From the NCBI GenBank assembly GCA_963969595.1, contig OZ018414.1, positions 15,669,660-15,733,659 on the forward strand: a stretch of 64,000 nt of DNA. The letters run 5' to 3'. Below, piece after piece: positions 10,661-23,099 of this stretch; the first letter of the stretch is position 1, and every line of letters begins with the position of its first letter. The notes beneath the pieces were generated by a model, which did no database searches, was not told the DNA's origin, and saw only the letters and a program-made list of their open reading frames with translations. Position numbers and translations under genes: made by a program. The stretch is from Neckera pumila (lineage: Eukaryota > Streptophyta > Bryopsida > Hypnales > Neckeraceae).

Positions 10661-13600
10661 CATTCTACAGTTCATAGATGACAATGTTGTAGAGTCTAAT
10701 GGCAAGACATAATACACTGAGGACAATTCAAAATTTAGTATAGCCTAGCTAAAGTCCTTTCCTGCAGCATTTCTTATGCATGATGGAAATGCCATATTTG
10801 AATTTTTTTGGTTGCATTTGTGCTAAATGTCATTGCATTAGTCTTCACATCAGATTTTGTTTTTACTAGAGATTTTTGGGTGGACCACCAAAAACACCAT
10901 CTGAATTATTGCAAGGAACATTGTTTATTTTTTCTAGCGTTCTGGCAAAAACTGCATTTCTAGTGTCCAAGGAGTACTATGAATTAGAACAATCCTAAAT
11001 TGTTGATTGGAAAAGTCAACAACTAAATATACCACTACAAATTATGTAGAAAAATGATAGATTGATACAAAAAATAGATACAATGAGGTATAAATTTATA
11101 ATAAATAGAATTTTATGAACCAAAAAAACTAAAAATTGGCCATTTGTAAAGACTTGATGGTGATCAAATTTAAGAAAAAAAATAAAGCTAAAACCCTCTT
11201 CAAAGTTCAAAAGTGCTTATGCAAGCGAGCCCTATTTGCATGGACATGGAGGACATAAAATAATATATTTTTAGATGCTCCTATGTAGGCACATGCCCCC
11301 TATTGCGCCATTGCAAAAATACACCATATAGATTTCAACTCTAGATCTTTAATATTGGATAATCACCTAGTACAAATGAATCTAAAAATTCAAAGCATGA
11401 CAAAATGATTTTTAAAGTATAAAATGTTTGAAAAGTGAAGGGTATGATTACCATTAAGTTTGATCATTTCAATTAAAAATTTCAACTTCATCATATTTAT
11501 TCTTCAAAATCTATAGAAGATGACAAGAGACTCACTTTCATTGTGACAGAAAATAAATCCGGTGTTTCTTGCAACAATCCACTGATAATCATCACGTATT
11601 TTTTCCAGCTGTATGATGTATTTATCAATTACCACTTTTGAACTCCTAAACTACCTACCCTCTTGATAAGAATGTCACCATGGTGTGATGTTGTGGTATA
11701 AAGGGCACAAGAATAGAAAAAGCAACACGTCCGTTGTGAGATTGTGCTCATATGGACATGGAGTTCATTAGTTCAATGGTAATTATAAAATAAATATGCC
11801 ATTTGGTGGAGAAAATATATGTTGATTATCAAGATGATGAGCTTATGCCAGACAATGACTTTAATTTTAATTATCTACGATAATCCAAATGTTTGCATTT
11901 TTTTAGGATTCAAAATAGAACCCAAAATCAGAATATAGGTTTTAATGTTAAACTTAGGTTGAACCAACACCATGACAACTTTCTAGCCAGCCAATGATTG
12001 GACTTCATTAGATTCTTTGTCATTAAGCACAAATAATGCATTAGTCATTGGCATTGTTATCAATTCATGGAGTTAAAGATTTTTTATTCACTCTTCTTAT
12101 ACCAAGCACTTATAAAGTAATTATGTATTTTTTATGTGCATTCTTATTCTATTCTTATATCTGTAATTGAGAAGCATATTATGCAATTGTTATGTTCAGT
12201 TCATGTAAGTCAGTAGTTGCTGTCAACTTTTCTACTTTAGAATGAAATCATTCCAGAGTTCATGGCTATAGGCCGCTTGTGGATATCTAAATTTGAAATC
12301 TATAATTTGTGGAACAAATGTAATTCACGATTTTAGATACCTGTTTAATACGGTTATAAGCTTTTGATTTATTTTTCTACAAATTCCAAACCGCGTACTT
12401 TTCATCCTATCTTTATTTGTTTTTTCATTTTATCTTCTTTTTTATTTTTCATCCTATCTTCATCCATTTTTTTCATCCTATCTTCTTCCATTTTTTCATC
12501 TAACACCATCCAATGTTTTATTCCAACATCATCCAATTTTTTCATCCAACATCATCCAATTTTTCATCCAGCATCATCCATTTTTTTCATCCAACATCGT
12601 CCAATTTTTTCATCCAACATCATCCAATTTTTTCATCCAACATCATCCATTTTTTTCATCCAACATCATCCATTTTTTTCATCTAACATCATCCATTTTT
12701 TTCATTCAATATCATTCACTTTCTTCATCCAACATCATCCAATTTTTTCATCCAACATCATCCAAATTTTCCATTCAATATCATCCAATTTTTTCATCCA
12801 GATTTATTTATTTAATCATCCAAATTCATCATATTTTTTTCTTTTATCATTCCAAAATAGTGCTCCCCACTCCCCATTCCCCGCTCCCTGCTCACCGCTC
12901 GATGCTCCACGCTCACGTGACAACATTCTCTGAATCATCACGACTTTTCAAGATTGGACAATTACTAAATACTTTACGTTTTTTTTCTTATAAATACTTT
13001 TGCCCGTGGCAATCTTAAATTTGAATTTAAAAAGTAGATAGACAACTTAATTAAGTTGCAAAAATAAAATAAAATGTTGGAATAAAAAGAATTTTTTGCT
13101 CAAAAATGTATTGATTATTGGGTAGCAATTATAAAAAGTTTAATTGGTTTTTTGAAGGATTTAAAAAAATTAAATGAGTTGATAACAATTAAAAAAAATT
13201 GAATTGATAACAATGGAAGCAAATCAACATAAAAAAACATTGAACTACATATGGTGCATAAAAATTGTATACTACCTAAATTGTAAATTAGAAAATCCAA
13301 CTAGTCAAAACTTCAAGTTCAAAGTTCTCATTCACTTAAAAATACCTAAATGGTATCACATTTTGGAAGTTTGGATTAGTGTTCTATTTTGGGCTAAAAC
13401 TAATCCTTGCTTAAGTCATATAGATTTGTATATAAAATGAGAAGAATATCACTATATTAAGATTAGAAGTACCTATATGGTAGCACTTTTTTAGAAGTTT
13501 AGCTGCCAAATAGTCAAAATGTTCGTAAGGATTCTATTTGGGGCTAAAACTAATTCTTGTTTAAATCATACATATTTGAATATAAAATGAAAAGAACCTC

Positions 13601-15849
13601 ACTAAATCAAGACATTTCTACAAATTGATTTTATATACAATCTATCTACCTCATATTCTGAGCAAAAAGTGCCCAACTAAAATTAGAACTTTTACTAATT
13701 AGCCCTTTTATTGACTTGTTCTTTATCACATAATAATTACATGTGTGAAACTTGGAACTTGGAATCAAGAACAAATCTTCACATTATAAAGTTCCAAATT
13801 TGTATAGAATATTTTTTATTACTACCTATTTATAATCCAACAAGGTTGGAAATTGAACTTTAACTACAATTTGAAGAATTGCAACATGAAACGAAGTGGA
13901 AAAAGCCCCTAAGATCCACACAACCATTGAGGTTACCTAGTTTATAGGTCCAAGTTGATACTTATACAAAACAACTCTCAAAATCCTCCTTTGGTACGAG
14001 ACATTAGTCTACCTCACAATATAAACTACTATAAGGTGAACACATCCAAAACCATATACTCCTAACAAATAGATTTCTATAGAAAGTGTGGTTTCAAAAA
14101 TACACTTAAACCATTCCAATACTTAATTACAACTAGTTGATTGCTAATTCTCTAGATTTGATATGTAGACCAGATAAATGCAAGAAATACTTGTCGATTT
14201 TGTTGTGTTTTGACAATACTCATTATTTTTTTTCTACAGTACTTTAAAATTAGAAAAACAATTTTATTTAAAAAAAAAGAAAGGTAATGTATATACCTTT
14301 AAGATGAAGGTAACCACCCAAAGGGAATTCAATAAAAAAACTCTCTAAGTAGGAGAACTAGAAAAGTGCCAAATCTGAAGAAAATGAATACTTTGATGTT
14401 TTAAATATTAGAAAACAGAAAAAAAAGATAAACATATAAAATGAAAATTGGACATTTGTAACAAATCTATGGAGATGGTCATTCACCCCAAAAGACTCCA
14501 AAATAATATTTTATATGTTACAAAATGCAAACAGAAAGAAATGCACTTTTGGACTTCTACACCATACAATTAATTAATTTTAGAATTCCTTTGCATAGTA
14601 GCTACAAATCTACTAGAAGACCATCTAGCCCAAATTTGAGCTCAACATTTGTTTTCTTGGGTACTAAATAGTTCTAAAAACCTCTACATTGGCAAGTCTG
14701 ACATAATATCTGGGGTTATTTTTGGACAATGAACTATTTTTGAAAATTACAAAAAAATTAGGCAAGGTGTATAATAGTCATGAGTACCATACTTGTAAAT
14801 CTTGAGTCATTTGGAGTCAAAATGCAAAAGTTATGGCCAGAAAACTAATCAAAATACAAGGTGTGACGCAAAATAGTACAAGTGTTTTTTGCATTCACTC
14901 GACCAAGCTATGTGACAGTTTCAACCAATTAGGGAGTTCTACCTTTGAAAATTCATTGCAGTTACATTTATTATCCAAAAGCTCTAAATTTCTTTTAATT
15001 CATGATTTTCAATTGCTAATACTTACTACAAAATGTTTTTTTTCCTTAAAAAAAGTGCCTCCAAGTCTCCAACTATGCTGAATTGCTTATTTGACAGTTA
15101 GGGGTGTTTCACCTTAGGACGCTCATGTTGGACTGGTATGGGCTCGTAAATCCAAACGGAATTGAAGATAAAATTTGATTTCTACAAAATATCTTCAAAT
15201 GAAAAGAAAACACTAGAAAGAAAAAAAACCAACAAAAGAAAAAGACCAGTTCACAACGCTTATATCTGTGAATGGGTCCAAACCAATCTATATAACTACT
15301 CCGTATTTATGTACCAGGATAAAATGTGCTTCAAATACCAGTAAACCCTGGTTCAAGTACAATAACGACCAAAATAAAAGCTTCCACAACAGACACAATT
15401 CAAGGAGTATTAAGTTAGAACCTGCAGCACTATCATTCAGGCTTCTTGGCTCCGCCCCACAAGCCGCAACTATAGTCAAATCACCAACGTATGACAATTG
15501 ATAAAGCAGAGCAAGTAAAAACCAAACTTGAATATTATTTACAAGGAATCATTGGGAGTCCGGCATAGGGCATGCTGTGACAAACACAGGCTGTTGATAC
15601 CTCCATGTTCTTAATCTCTTGTTCAACTTTGGAAAAACAAAACTCACCAGGCTATTCAGGAGCGTTCCCAAAAAATTCTGAATGCGTAATATACAAAGAA
15701 TCGATCCAATTTGAATTTCTGCATAAGAAAGCTCCAGTCAAAATTCACAAGGCTCAGTTCAGGGGGCACTGGTTCTATGTTCATGCTGCCGCACTATTGA
15801 TGCTGTCGTGAACATGCACAGGATGTGCTACGCAACGCAACGCAAATCA
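10661..15849. other. AT-rich intergenic region without recognisable genes
   Basis: Only short, composition-driven open frames are seen. It contains the CATCCAA simple repeat at 12415-12845, described separately. There is also a diverged direct duplication of about 130 bp around 13343-13610, sharing 'gggctaaaactaat', 'cttg-ttaa-tcata' and 'atataaaatga-aagaa'. I see no RNA gene. Some of 15100-15849 may be the far 3' flank of the TAF12-like sequence. Confidence 0.5.
12415..12845 (+). repeat. Pyrimidine-rich CATCCAA-type simple repeat
   Basis: About 18-20 imperfect copies of a 20-24-base unit of the form 'ttcatccaacatcatccaa', with the T-run varying in length. The 189-codon frame across it (12364-12933) translates to monotonous Phe/Ile/His/Pro/Ser repeats and has no domain, so it is read as a repeat artefact. 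Confidence 0.8.
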
Positions 15850-16443
15850 CTACTCCCGTGGTAATCTCGGCATGATGCCTGGCGAACCACCCGAAGGCGA
15901 ACCAGTTGGACTTGTGCTCGGACTAGTGCTCAAACCTGACGGTCCAGATTCCACAGGAGTAGAAGCGTTCGTGTCTGGTGCTGCAGAGAGGGCTTTCAAC
16001 TTCCGTTGCTGCCTGTCCAGCTGATGCCGATTTGCGAACAGAGAGACTGTGCTTGTGTGCTTCACTGACGCTCGGGCGCTTGTAAGACCGCTCCTCATCT
16101 CCACCAAAACCCGGGACCGTTATGTTCCACTGTTTGTCGAGGACCAGCAACACGTCTTTGGCTTCCAGAACATCGGACTTGCGGTGTTTCGCCAGTACGA
16201 AGTCACACTTTCGACGAGATCATCTGCAATTTCAACCAACACCTCTTCCACATCAGGATCAAGGCGCTCTCCAGGGTCGATCTGGGCTAGTAAGTCTTGT
16301 GTACCGCGTTTGCTCAGAATACTGCCTGTTGCATCAAGTGGCTCGGTATTGGCAGCGAATACAGGAACCGACGAAGGGAGTGCGTTGTTGCTGTAACGCC
16401 TGTTGTTGTTGCTGCTGTACCCCTGATTCGGCTTCTGTCTAGC
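15850..16443 (-). pseudogene. TAF12-like (TFIID subunit 12) histone-fold exon, frameshifted
   Basis: On the minus strand an acceptor (tctgcag, before 16443) opens an exon matching plant TAF12, the H2B-like histone-fold subunit of TFIID and SAGA that pairs with TAF4/ADA1. In order: a Q-rich stretch with a QQQQQQALQQQ pattern, the helix 1-2 region (ILSKRGTQDLLAQIDP, then LDPDVEEVLVEIADD), LAKHRKS with VLEAKDVLLVLDKQWN, then VPGFGGDE and SVSEAHKH, and a Ser/Pro/Thr-rich tail ending at 15850. These blocks lie in different frames. Shifts are needed in the Q-run (~16395-16420), between ESVTS and LAKHRKS (~16196-16206, where several residues are also missing), and after QAATEVE (~15990-16000). The other genes in the window have clean frames, so a pseudogene is more likely than poor assembly. 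The identification as TAF12 is strong; loss of function is inferred. Confidence 0.75.
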
Positions 16444-16805
16444 CTGCAGACGGAACTTGAATTAGAACATCGGTAACAATGACAGAAACTTTGAAATTAA
16501 CATGAAGGTTGGAAAAGTAGCTTCAAATGATGATTTTACATCTCTGGGAGCTACTTCTTTCAGAAAACAAAGGAAAGCGACAGCACTACTTTCAAAAGGG
16601 AACACCCTGCTTCATCCACAGGAGAACCTATATGAGTTTTTCCCTGAATGTTATTAAAGTGAGACACTCATAATCACCACTTTAAAACCTTAGCCAATGG
16701 GTACATATTTTTTAAGACAATGTAGACCAGCCAACCATCTATTCTAGGTCATCTATTCAATCTTCATAACCATGGGATACAGTAAACCAAATAACACATT
16801 CATTA

Positions 16806-16868
16806 GCGCACATTGTTGATCACCTCCTCCACAACGGGCAAGTACACATTCGACCAAGCAGAACTCAT
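16806..16868 (-). pseudogene. Second copy of TFIIA large-subunit exon 1 (fragment)
   Basis: An ATG at 16868-16866 opens 21 codons reading MSSAWSNVYL, then VVEEVINNVR, followed by TAA (16805-16803). The VYL..VEEVINNVR block matches exon 1 of the TFIIA-like relic at 18771-18887, and both fit the conserved N-terminus of the plant TFIIA large subunit. The similarity breaks right after 'gtgcg'. It lies between TFIIA-like exon 3 and the TAF12-like exon, so the locus has been duplicated or rearranged at least twice. Confidence 0.65.
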
Positions 16869-17164
16869 ACTCCTCTAGAGGAGACTTTCTACGAGTAGGC
16901 AGAACAGCAAAGATTTCAAACGCAACGCTGCTTAACCCCTAAGTGTCCAAATGGTCAACAATGTCTGCTTTCTTGTCGATAGAAGTTGGAGCGGAGTTGG
17001 AGCTAATCATGTTAGAAGCTTCAAAACGGTACGGTAAAATAATGTACCAACAAAAAGACGAAATCATACTTCACATACTGATGAGAGAAATATGTTTTGA
17101 AAGTCACTATAAGCAACTAAAGTGCAATGTCTAATTATAGAAAGGTCACAGAGGGAGTACATAC

Positions 17165-18887
17165 CACGTAAGAATTCGGCATTCTATTTCCCATCGTTAA
17201 GAGAAGGTGATGACCAGAGCTTTGCCGCATGAATTCCTCACTGGGACCTGCAGGAATGTATTGGAACATCACTGGCTCCCGAGAACCGGTGGATGGATTC
17301 ACCTGAGAATCAAAGTGAACCCAATTAGACAAAACTAAAATGTGTACTCATAGAAATTCTCTCCAACAGAACGGTGAATCTCCACAAGCAAAAACTAAAA
17401 TATGAGAGATTTTGGACCCCAAGCAGTTCCCCTCATGAGAGCAAGTTCATGTGAATAGACGAATAGTAGTGCCAACTTGCACGTAAGACAAACTTTCACA
17501 ATTCGAGTCATGTAACATTAGTAGCATTTTTTCAGAACAACGACGACTAGATAGGGACATTTTGAAAAGAATGGTGGTTGAGAAGAAGAGGAGGAGGAAT
17601 AGTGCCATTGTTCATGAAACAAAAGAATGTATGACAAAAGCATCAAAGCTGTATCTGGCCGAACATCGCGTCACTAGGCGGAGCCATGTAATATTCCTCG
17701 GTTCCTGAATAAGGCACATTCAGATCATGCACAGGAGGACCAGCTACTGGCTCCAAAATTGGTTCGGCTTCTAAAACTTCATGGCTGGAACCTTCCTGAA
17801 CTACGCCTGCCTGCAACAACTTAAGCTCCCAATTCTGCATCAGAAACATATGAATCAAAACTTGGCGAAAGTAAAATAAAACCAATGGCAAATTCCCAAC
17901 ATAAGAAGTCCTAGTGATCACCCCAGCAGAGCTTGCCCTTCATGCAAACATTGTATAACAATTTGCAAACATTTATGCTCCATGCCAAAGCTCTAAAAAA
18001 ACTCAAAGCATTTCACAAACACATCTTAGAAGATACACAGCAACAAAACTAACACTCAGATAGATTAGTCTACAGACTAAAAGATTTCATATAAATTACA
18101 CAAAGCCCTGTGCATCTATTTCTATTTTATCATGCCATTCCACCTATAGTACAACCTTCAGCATAATGTCCATTTTACTTCAAATATAATAACTCAAGGT
18201 AGAGGAGGTAGATAATTGTCCACTCCTTTCTGAATATCTTTGATGATCATTCTTGGGCAAAAATTGCTTCATATCAAAATTAAGCTTACATCACACTTTT
18301 CAAAAGTCATGTGCAATTTCAGCAAATTTTAATGACAGCATGAGCATTGTCTAGACACAGCACCTGCAAGAGTCACTAAGGTACGTACACCCATAATCAA
18401 CATTGCCCAAATGTAACACCTACATTTGGACTAAGAAACTTCATTTTTTCTAAATATCGATTACACAAGATGCACACAATCAAAACATGAAAACAAAGTA
18501 TGTGCATACCTTGGTGCGTACACAACGGGACATTTCAACAGCCAAAACATCTAGTTACATAATTCAATAGTTACACACTTCAAGGGCCAAGATTTGTTCC
18601 GTGAGATATTCTCCATCTAAAAAGAAACAAATTGTTTCTCCAAGCAACTCAAGAGCCATAAGAAAAGAACATCCTAGATCCTTTCTTTCCAATTCTAACA
18701 AAGCTCCAACAAATCCGATAAGCTCAACAGCAAAGTCCAACCCAAAAAATTGAAGGAAGAGCCCTCCTACCGATTGAAGATCATCTAGAACGTTATCACC
18801 CATCCCCTCGCAGTGGAAGTCCAACCGCACATTGTTGATTACCTCCTCCACAATGTGGAGGTACACATTCAACACACTCATTGACAT
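17165..18887 (-). pseudogene. TFIIA large-subunit (alpha) relic, three exons
   Basis: The TFIIA large subunit stabilises TBP on the TATA box. Exon 1 (18887-18771, 39 codons) reads NVYLHIVEEVINNVR then GDNVLDDLQS and ends at a GTAGGA donor. Exon 2 starts at 17834 after an AG and reads NWELKLLQAG, then PVHDLNVPYSGTEEY. This is the diagnostic plant TFIIA-L order: HVIEDV helix, VL..LQ..WE.K..QAG, then HDLNVPY. The exon 1-2 junction is phase 0. Exon 2 runs into a stop at 17643-17645. The expected donor after FGQ reads ATACAG instead of GTACAG, consistent with a lost splice site. Exon 3 (17302-17165, 46 codons, phase 0, GTATGT donor) reads FQYIPAGPSEEF and NRMPNSYV; it fits the variable middle of TFIIA only loosely. 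No acidic or C-terminal beta-barrel region is present. The frame also reads open through the exon 1 donor to 18564. It is a relic or a short alpha-only form. Confidence 0.7.
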
Positions 18888-19154
18888 CTCTTGCTCCTCT
18901 TCTTTATTCTATTTCATCGTCTTCTTCATCTTTAGGGTACGCAACCTCACTATTTCTTTCCAATTCCAAACCTCCCTCTCCCTTCTCCCCTCACCAAAAA
19001 ACGTCCCACTCACCCTTCTCCTTTAAAACCTCCACATCCACCTGCAATTAAAAACCCAAAAACAAAACCCAAAAATCAGAAACACTACAAACAACCCATC
19101 CATCCAGCCATGCATTCACGTACCAACGGTACACCACAAAGCACCCACGCTCAT

Positions 19155-19497
19155 CCATCAGCTTCAAAACTCTCGGATATCAACATCGGAAACAACAAAT
19201 CACTACACACAGAATTCAAACTATCACACAACCTATAACTAATTCCTGATTCTCTCCTGTTTTTCTAATAATGTGCAGTGCAATCAAAAGCTTAGTGCTC
19301 TCTTCCGCTTCTAAATCCACCACCGAATCGCCAATGTAACAATCAATCCCAATCAGCTTCAAAACTCTTGGATACCAACATCGGAGATGACAAACCACTA
19401 CACACAAAATCCAAAGTACAACACACACTCTAACTAATCCTTGATTCTCTCTAATTTTCTAATAATGTGCAGTGCAATCAAAAAGCTTAGTTCCCAG
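19155..19497 (+). repeat. Tandem duplication, two units, 195-bp offset
   Basis: 'cagcttcaaaactc' occurs at 19159 and 19354, and 'aataatgtgcagtgcaatca' ends each unit 195 bp apart. The units are roughly 80-85% alike by eye. No coding meaning is seen. Confidence 0.6.
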
Positions 19498-19569
19498 TGG
19501 ATTGCCACTGCAACAATCAACCAACCAATCAACCAATCCATCCGTCCGTCCCAATTTAGTCCACCATTG

Positions 19570-19570
<1 letters not shown>

Positions 19571-19615
<45 letters not shown>
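19571..19615. repeat. (TA)n microsatellite
   Basis: About 22 uninterrupted TA dinucleotides. The Ile-Tyr repeats in the frames across it are artefacts. Confidence 0.95.
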
Positions 19616-19617
<2 letters not shown>

Positions 19618-19657
19618 AGACAATCAATCCACACCCTTCCTCCATTCTTCTCTCATG

Positions 19658-19735
19658 TTTGAGGCCTCCAAAAGCCCGCAAGTTATCTTGCGTTCCCACA
19701 GTGTTTTCACGTTGTGGAACGCAAGAAAGTGTTGG
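19658..19735 (+). mobile_element. Fragment of the CATTAGAAG-type MITE
   Basis: 'ttgaggcctccaaaagcccg', then 'caagttatcttgcgttccca' and 'gttgtggaacgcaagaaag', follows the 5' part of the elements at 497 and 38354. The outer CATTAGAAGAG end is missing, so this is a truncated copy. Confidence 0.4.
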
Positions 19736-19839
19736 CGCTTTATTCTCACCCTTGGAATAAAATGTACACAATTAGGCTCTAATTTTGTCATGGGTAAATT
19801 TCTATCAGGTATTAACACATATAATTCAGTTATGCCTTT

Positions 19840-21090
19840 CAAGTAATGGATCTTTGATGTTGTTCCTATTGTTAGCTTTGTCCATTTCTAATTGCTATTG
19901 AAATCCAAAAGATGTTAGTATTGTTCAGCTGGTTTTTACTATGACTTATTAACAATCAAACTATGATTTGGTATTAGTCTTATATGCAAATAAATGGACT
20001 AGTATAATGGGTAGAGTTTATTTTACCCTTTCCAAAATGGTAAAGAAAGCTAAAATTGACCTAAATCCCTAACGAATAATGGTGGATGAAGTTAGGATTA
20101 ATAAATCTTTGTATATTTTTTGATGAGTTCTTACTATTACTAATGGAAGATAATTTCAAATTTACTTCTAGAACTAAATAGTTGTACTAGAGATGTTATT
20201 TTATACTTGTTGTGGTAAAATAGAATTACTTCTAATTTCTTTGATGAAAGTTAATTGACGGATGAATTTTGACCGTGCAGTTCATCAAAATTCTTGCTTA
20301 ATTCTTTTTCATCCTAAGTTCTTAATTTTTGACTTTTTGCGTAAGTATTTTTTACTGATGAATTTTGACCGTGTTGGTTCATCAAAATTCTTATGTGATT
20401 TTGTTTTACTTTTTACTTCTAATATTAGCTAGTTTTACTATCCAAATTTGATTTTTATCTTAAAGATAAAATAAAAGTACTTTTGACTTCTTTGATAAAA
20501 GTTGTTTTGTGGATGACTTTTGACCATTATCTGGTTCATCAAAATTCTTCTATAATTTCTTTTTTACTTTGGAAATTGAAAAACTACTTCTACTTTGATC
20601 TTTTTGTTTTTACTTTTACTCTAGATTCTAAAATCCTAAAAAATTCAATTAGGTAATTTTTTTTTTTTCCTTTCTACTTTTACTACTATTTTCTATTTAA
20701 GATAAATTTTGGTAATTTCTAGTATGGTAAAGTATTTTAAGATTACATTATTCTTACTAATTTAGATTATTTCTCTGTTGTAAATTTTTAAAACTCCTTG
20801 GTGGATTAATGCTGGATGATTCTTTCTAAAATTGTTCTTGATTTCTACTCTCACTTAAATTTCTTGTAGCTCTTGGAGTTTTTTATCCTATTCCTAATTG
20901 CAAATGTTGTCTAGAAAGCTATTCAAATTTTCTATCTAATTCTAAGTTCCAATTCTTCTTTCTTGTGGTTCCTTATGTTCTAAATTGCATTCCAACTTCT
21001 TAATTCTACAATGTTAATCCTACTTAGCAATCCTAAGTTAATTTACTAACTAGTACGTTTAAATATAAATAAAAGAAAGAGTTTCAAGAA
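19840..21090. other. AT-rich dispersed repeat with recurrent short dyads
   Basis: Three short hairpins of the form GATGAATTTTGACC, spacer, GGTTCATCAAAATTC lie at about 20260-20300, 20356-20392 and 20512-20550. The surrounding 'cttctaattct'-style sequence resembles 31200-32400, where the related dyad GATGAAGTTTGA / TCAAACTTCATC recurs. No ORF of note. Probably a diverged transposon-derived family. Confidence 0.35.
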
Positions 21091-21095
21091 CTTAC

Positions 21096-21173
21096 TCCAA
21101 AAATCGCAGATTCAATGATGCCATCCTTGTTTACGGTCATCGTGATTTCGTTGTAGTCGAACGTAGCGTCCAT
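21096..21173 (-). CDS. Orphan first-exon-like ORF, 26 codons, with strong donor
   Basis: On the minus strand an ATG at 21173 opens MDATFDYNEITM, then TVNKDGIIESAIFG, ending at a consensus donor GGA|GTAAGT (phase 0). The stretch is clearly GC-richer and more codon-like than the AT-rich DNA around it, which suggests a real or formerly real first exon. No following exon was recognised within the next kilobases on this strand, and I do not recognise the protein. It could be the edge of a degraded gene or of a transposon-encoded protein. Confidence 0.25.
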
Positions 21174-22651
21174 GTTGTCTTTTCTTTTCTTTTCTTTAAT
21201 ATGGAAAAAAAACGATTCTTTTCGTGTTTTCTTTCTTTTCTTTATTCTTTATAATTTTTTCTTCTTTGGGGTATATTTTGAAAACAAATCTAATCCTATC
21301 AAATCTAATCTAATAGAATTTTTTCTAATCGTTCAAAAGTCAAACAAACTTAAAAACAAACTTGTCAAGATTTTCTAACTAATACTAATTTGAGAACTTC
21401 TCCCAAAATCAAACTATTCTTTATTTGTTTTTTTCTCCTTCTTTTTCTTCCAATCTAATAATAAACGTGGCTAATAAGTCAAATTTGCTTGGTTAGTAGC
21501 CTAATATTGACTTTGGTTTCTTTTCAACAACTCGACTTCTATATCTTCCTAATTTACAACTTGGTGTCTAGTTTTTTTCCAACAATTTGGAATCAAGAGT
21601 TTGTATTTGAAAGCTAGAATAGTTCAGCTGAAGTGGTGATCATCAAAGCTTAGAAGACTAAAAATTGAGTTTCTTTTCACAGAGAACCAAAGAACCAGAG
21701 GTGACAAATTGTTGATCGTATGCTTGGTTTATCAAAGCAATGTGTTGGCTTAAGTGATTGGACTCTTTTGTTAACTGAACCTAATTGGCTTTCAATTGAG
21801 GGAAGCTTGGGCTAACAACCCAGTTCTTTAGTTGCTCCACATTAACACACCAACGAAATTTAATTCCTTGCCCGGCCTTCATCTCTAAGAGTCTAAGTCT
21901 AGTTACGTTATTTGTGGTGGATCGTTCCATATTTTCATGTGTTTTCTCACTGCAAGCTCTTAGCCTATACTCCCTGTAGCCCTTTTGATTTTGAGTTTCT
22001 TGCAAGCACCCTCTCTATTTTTGCCTTCCCACCTTCTCTGGCTTGTCTAAAATTTCTCCTGTAAAATCTGGCCAGACTAAGCAACCTGCCTGACTGCTCT
22101 GACCTACCTGCGTGGCTCTGACTTGCCCTTGCTGCTAGGCTGGCTGGCCACTTAGCCGGGCTGGCTAGCTCGGTAGTTGTTCTGGGTTTTTTTGGAATTG
22201 TAGTTCTAGTTTTCAGTCTAAACTTTTTGGCTATTGCTTAGCCAATTTTTGGAATTCAGATCCAAACTTCTGGGATTTAACCCATCACTGGGATCTCCTT
22301 TGAGGACCCCCTAACAAAATAAAAAGATAGAATTTCTAACCAGGGGCAAAGCTTCGCCGTCCGAGGGGTTAGCTCCAAAATTCTAACACTAAAAAATTCA
22401 ATCTAAGAGCGAAGCTTTGTCGTCTGGGGGATTTAGGTCCAAAATTTGGTAAATATCCATTAGTGAGTTAGTAATAAGTAAGAGGTTTGGATCTCACCCA
22501 AATCACTCCAAATAACATGAATGACACTTTAAACCACGACTTCTAACGTCTAGGCTTCAGGGGAAATTTGCAACAACCAAAGGTGTGAAATTTATGGCCA
22601 AAAAAAGCACAATTGGAATTTTGTTAGTAATCCACAAAGACTCAAAATACA

Positions 22652-22659
22652 ACAACGCT
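22652..22659. repeat. 8-bp target-site duplication, left copy (ACAACGCT)
   Basis: ACAACGCT lies immediately before the CAGGG terminus of the 6.8-kb element and is repeated exactly at 29452-29459 after its other end. Confidence 0.75.
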
Positions 22660-22847
22660 CAGGGTTTTCTGTCGCGACAGCGCGACAAACGCGACGTCAT
22701 GGACGTCTAGTAGACCCCCCCGTCCGTCTAATAGGATGTTAAAGTTACCTTTGACTTTTAGAATTTTACCATGTATTTACCATGTGCCAGCTGGCCGCCA
22801 TGTGGCATCCACGTGTTATAGGAAAAGCCGACCGTCGGTCGCAAAAG

Positions 22848-23099
22848 GCGAGTGCGGGTGGGGCGAGTGTGGGTGGGGCGAGTGGAATCAGGGTTGACTG
22901 GCTGCAAACTTTGGAGGCCAATAACTTTTGCAAAAATTACCCAAATTGGGCATATGAGATGTTTTTCGGCATCTACATTTTCTTTAGATGCCAAAAGACA
23001 TCTCATATGCCCAATTTGGGTAATTTTTGAAAAAGTTATTGGCCTCCAAAGTTTGCAGCCAGTCAACCCTGATTCCACTCGCCCTACCCGCACTCGCCC
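22848..23099. repeat. Left palindrome (183-bp core, GC-rich extended arms)
   Basis: The core 22889-23071 begins CAGGGTTGACTGGCTGC and ends with its complement. About 85 bases of each arm pair nearly perfectly around a short loop. GC-rich arms (gcgagtgcgggtggggcgag and complement) extend the pairing to 22848-23099. The frames on both strands (LTGCKLWRPITF-type peptides) mirror each other and are not genes. A transcript would fold into a long double-stranded RNA. Confidence 0.8.

Noticed and set aside
12364..12933. 189-codon open frame on the plus strand
   Set aside because: It is the translation of a CATCCAA-type simple repeat: monotonous Phe/Ile/His/Ser/Pro, no domain, no splice signals.
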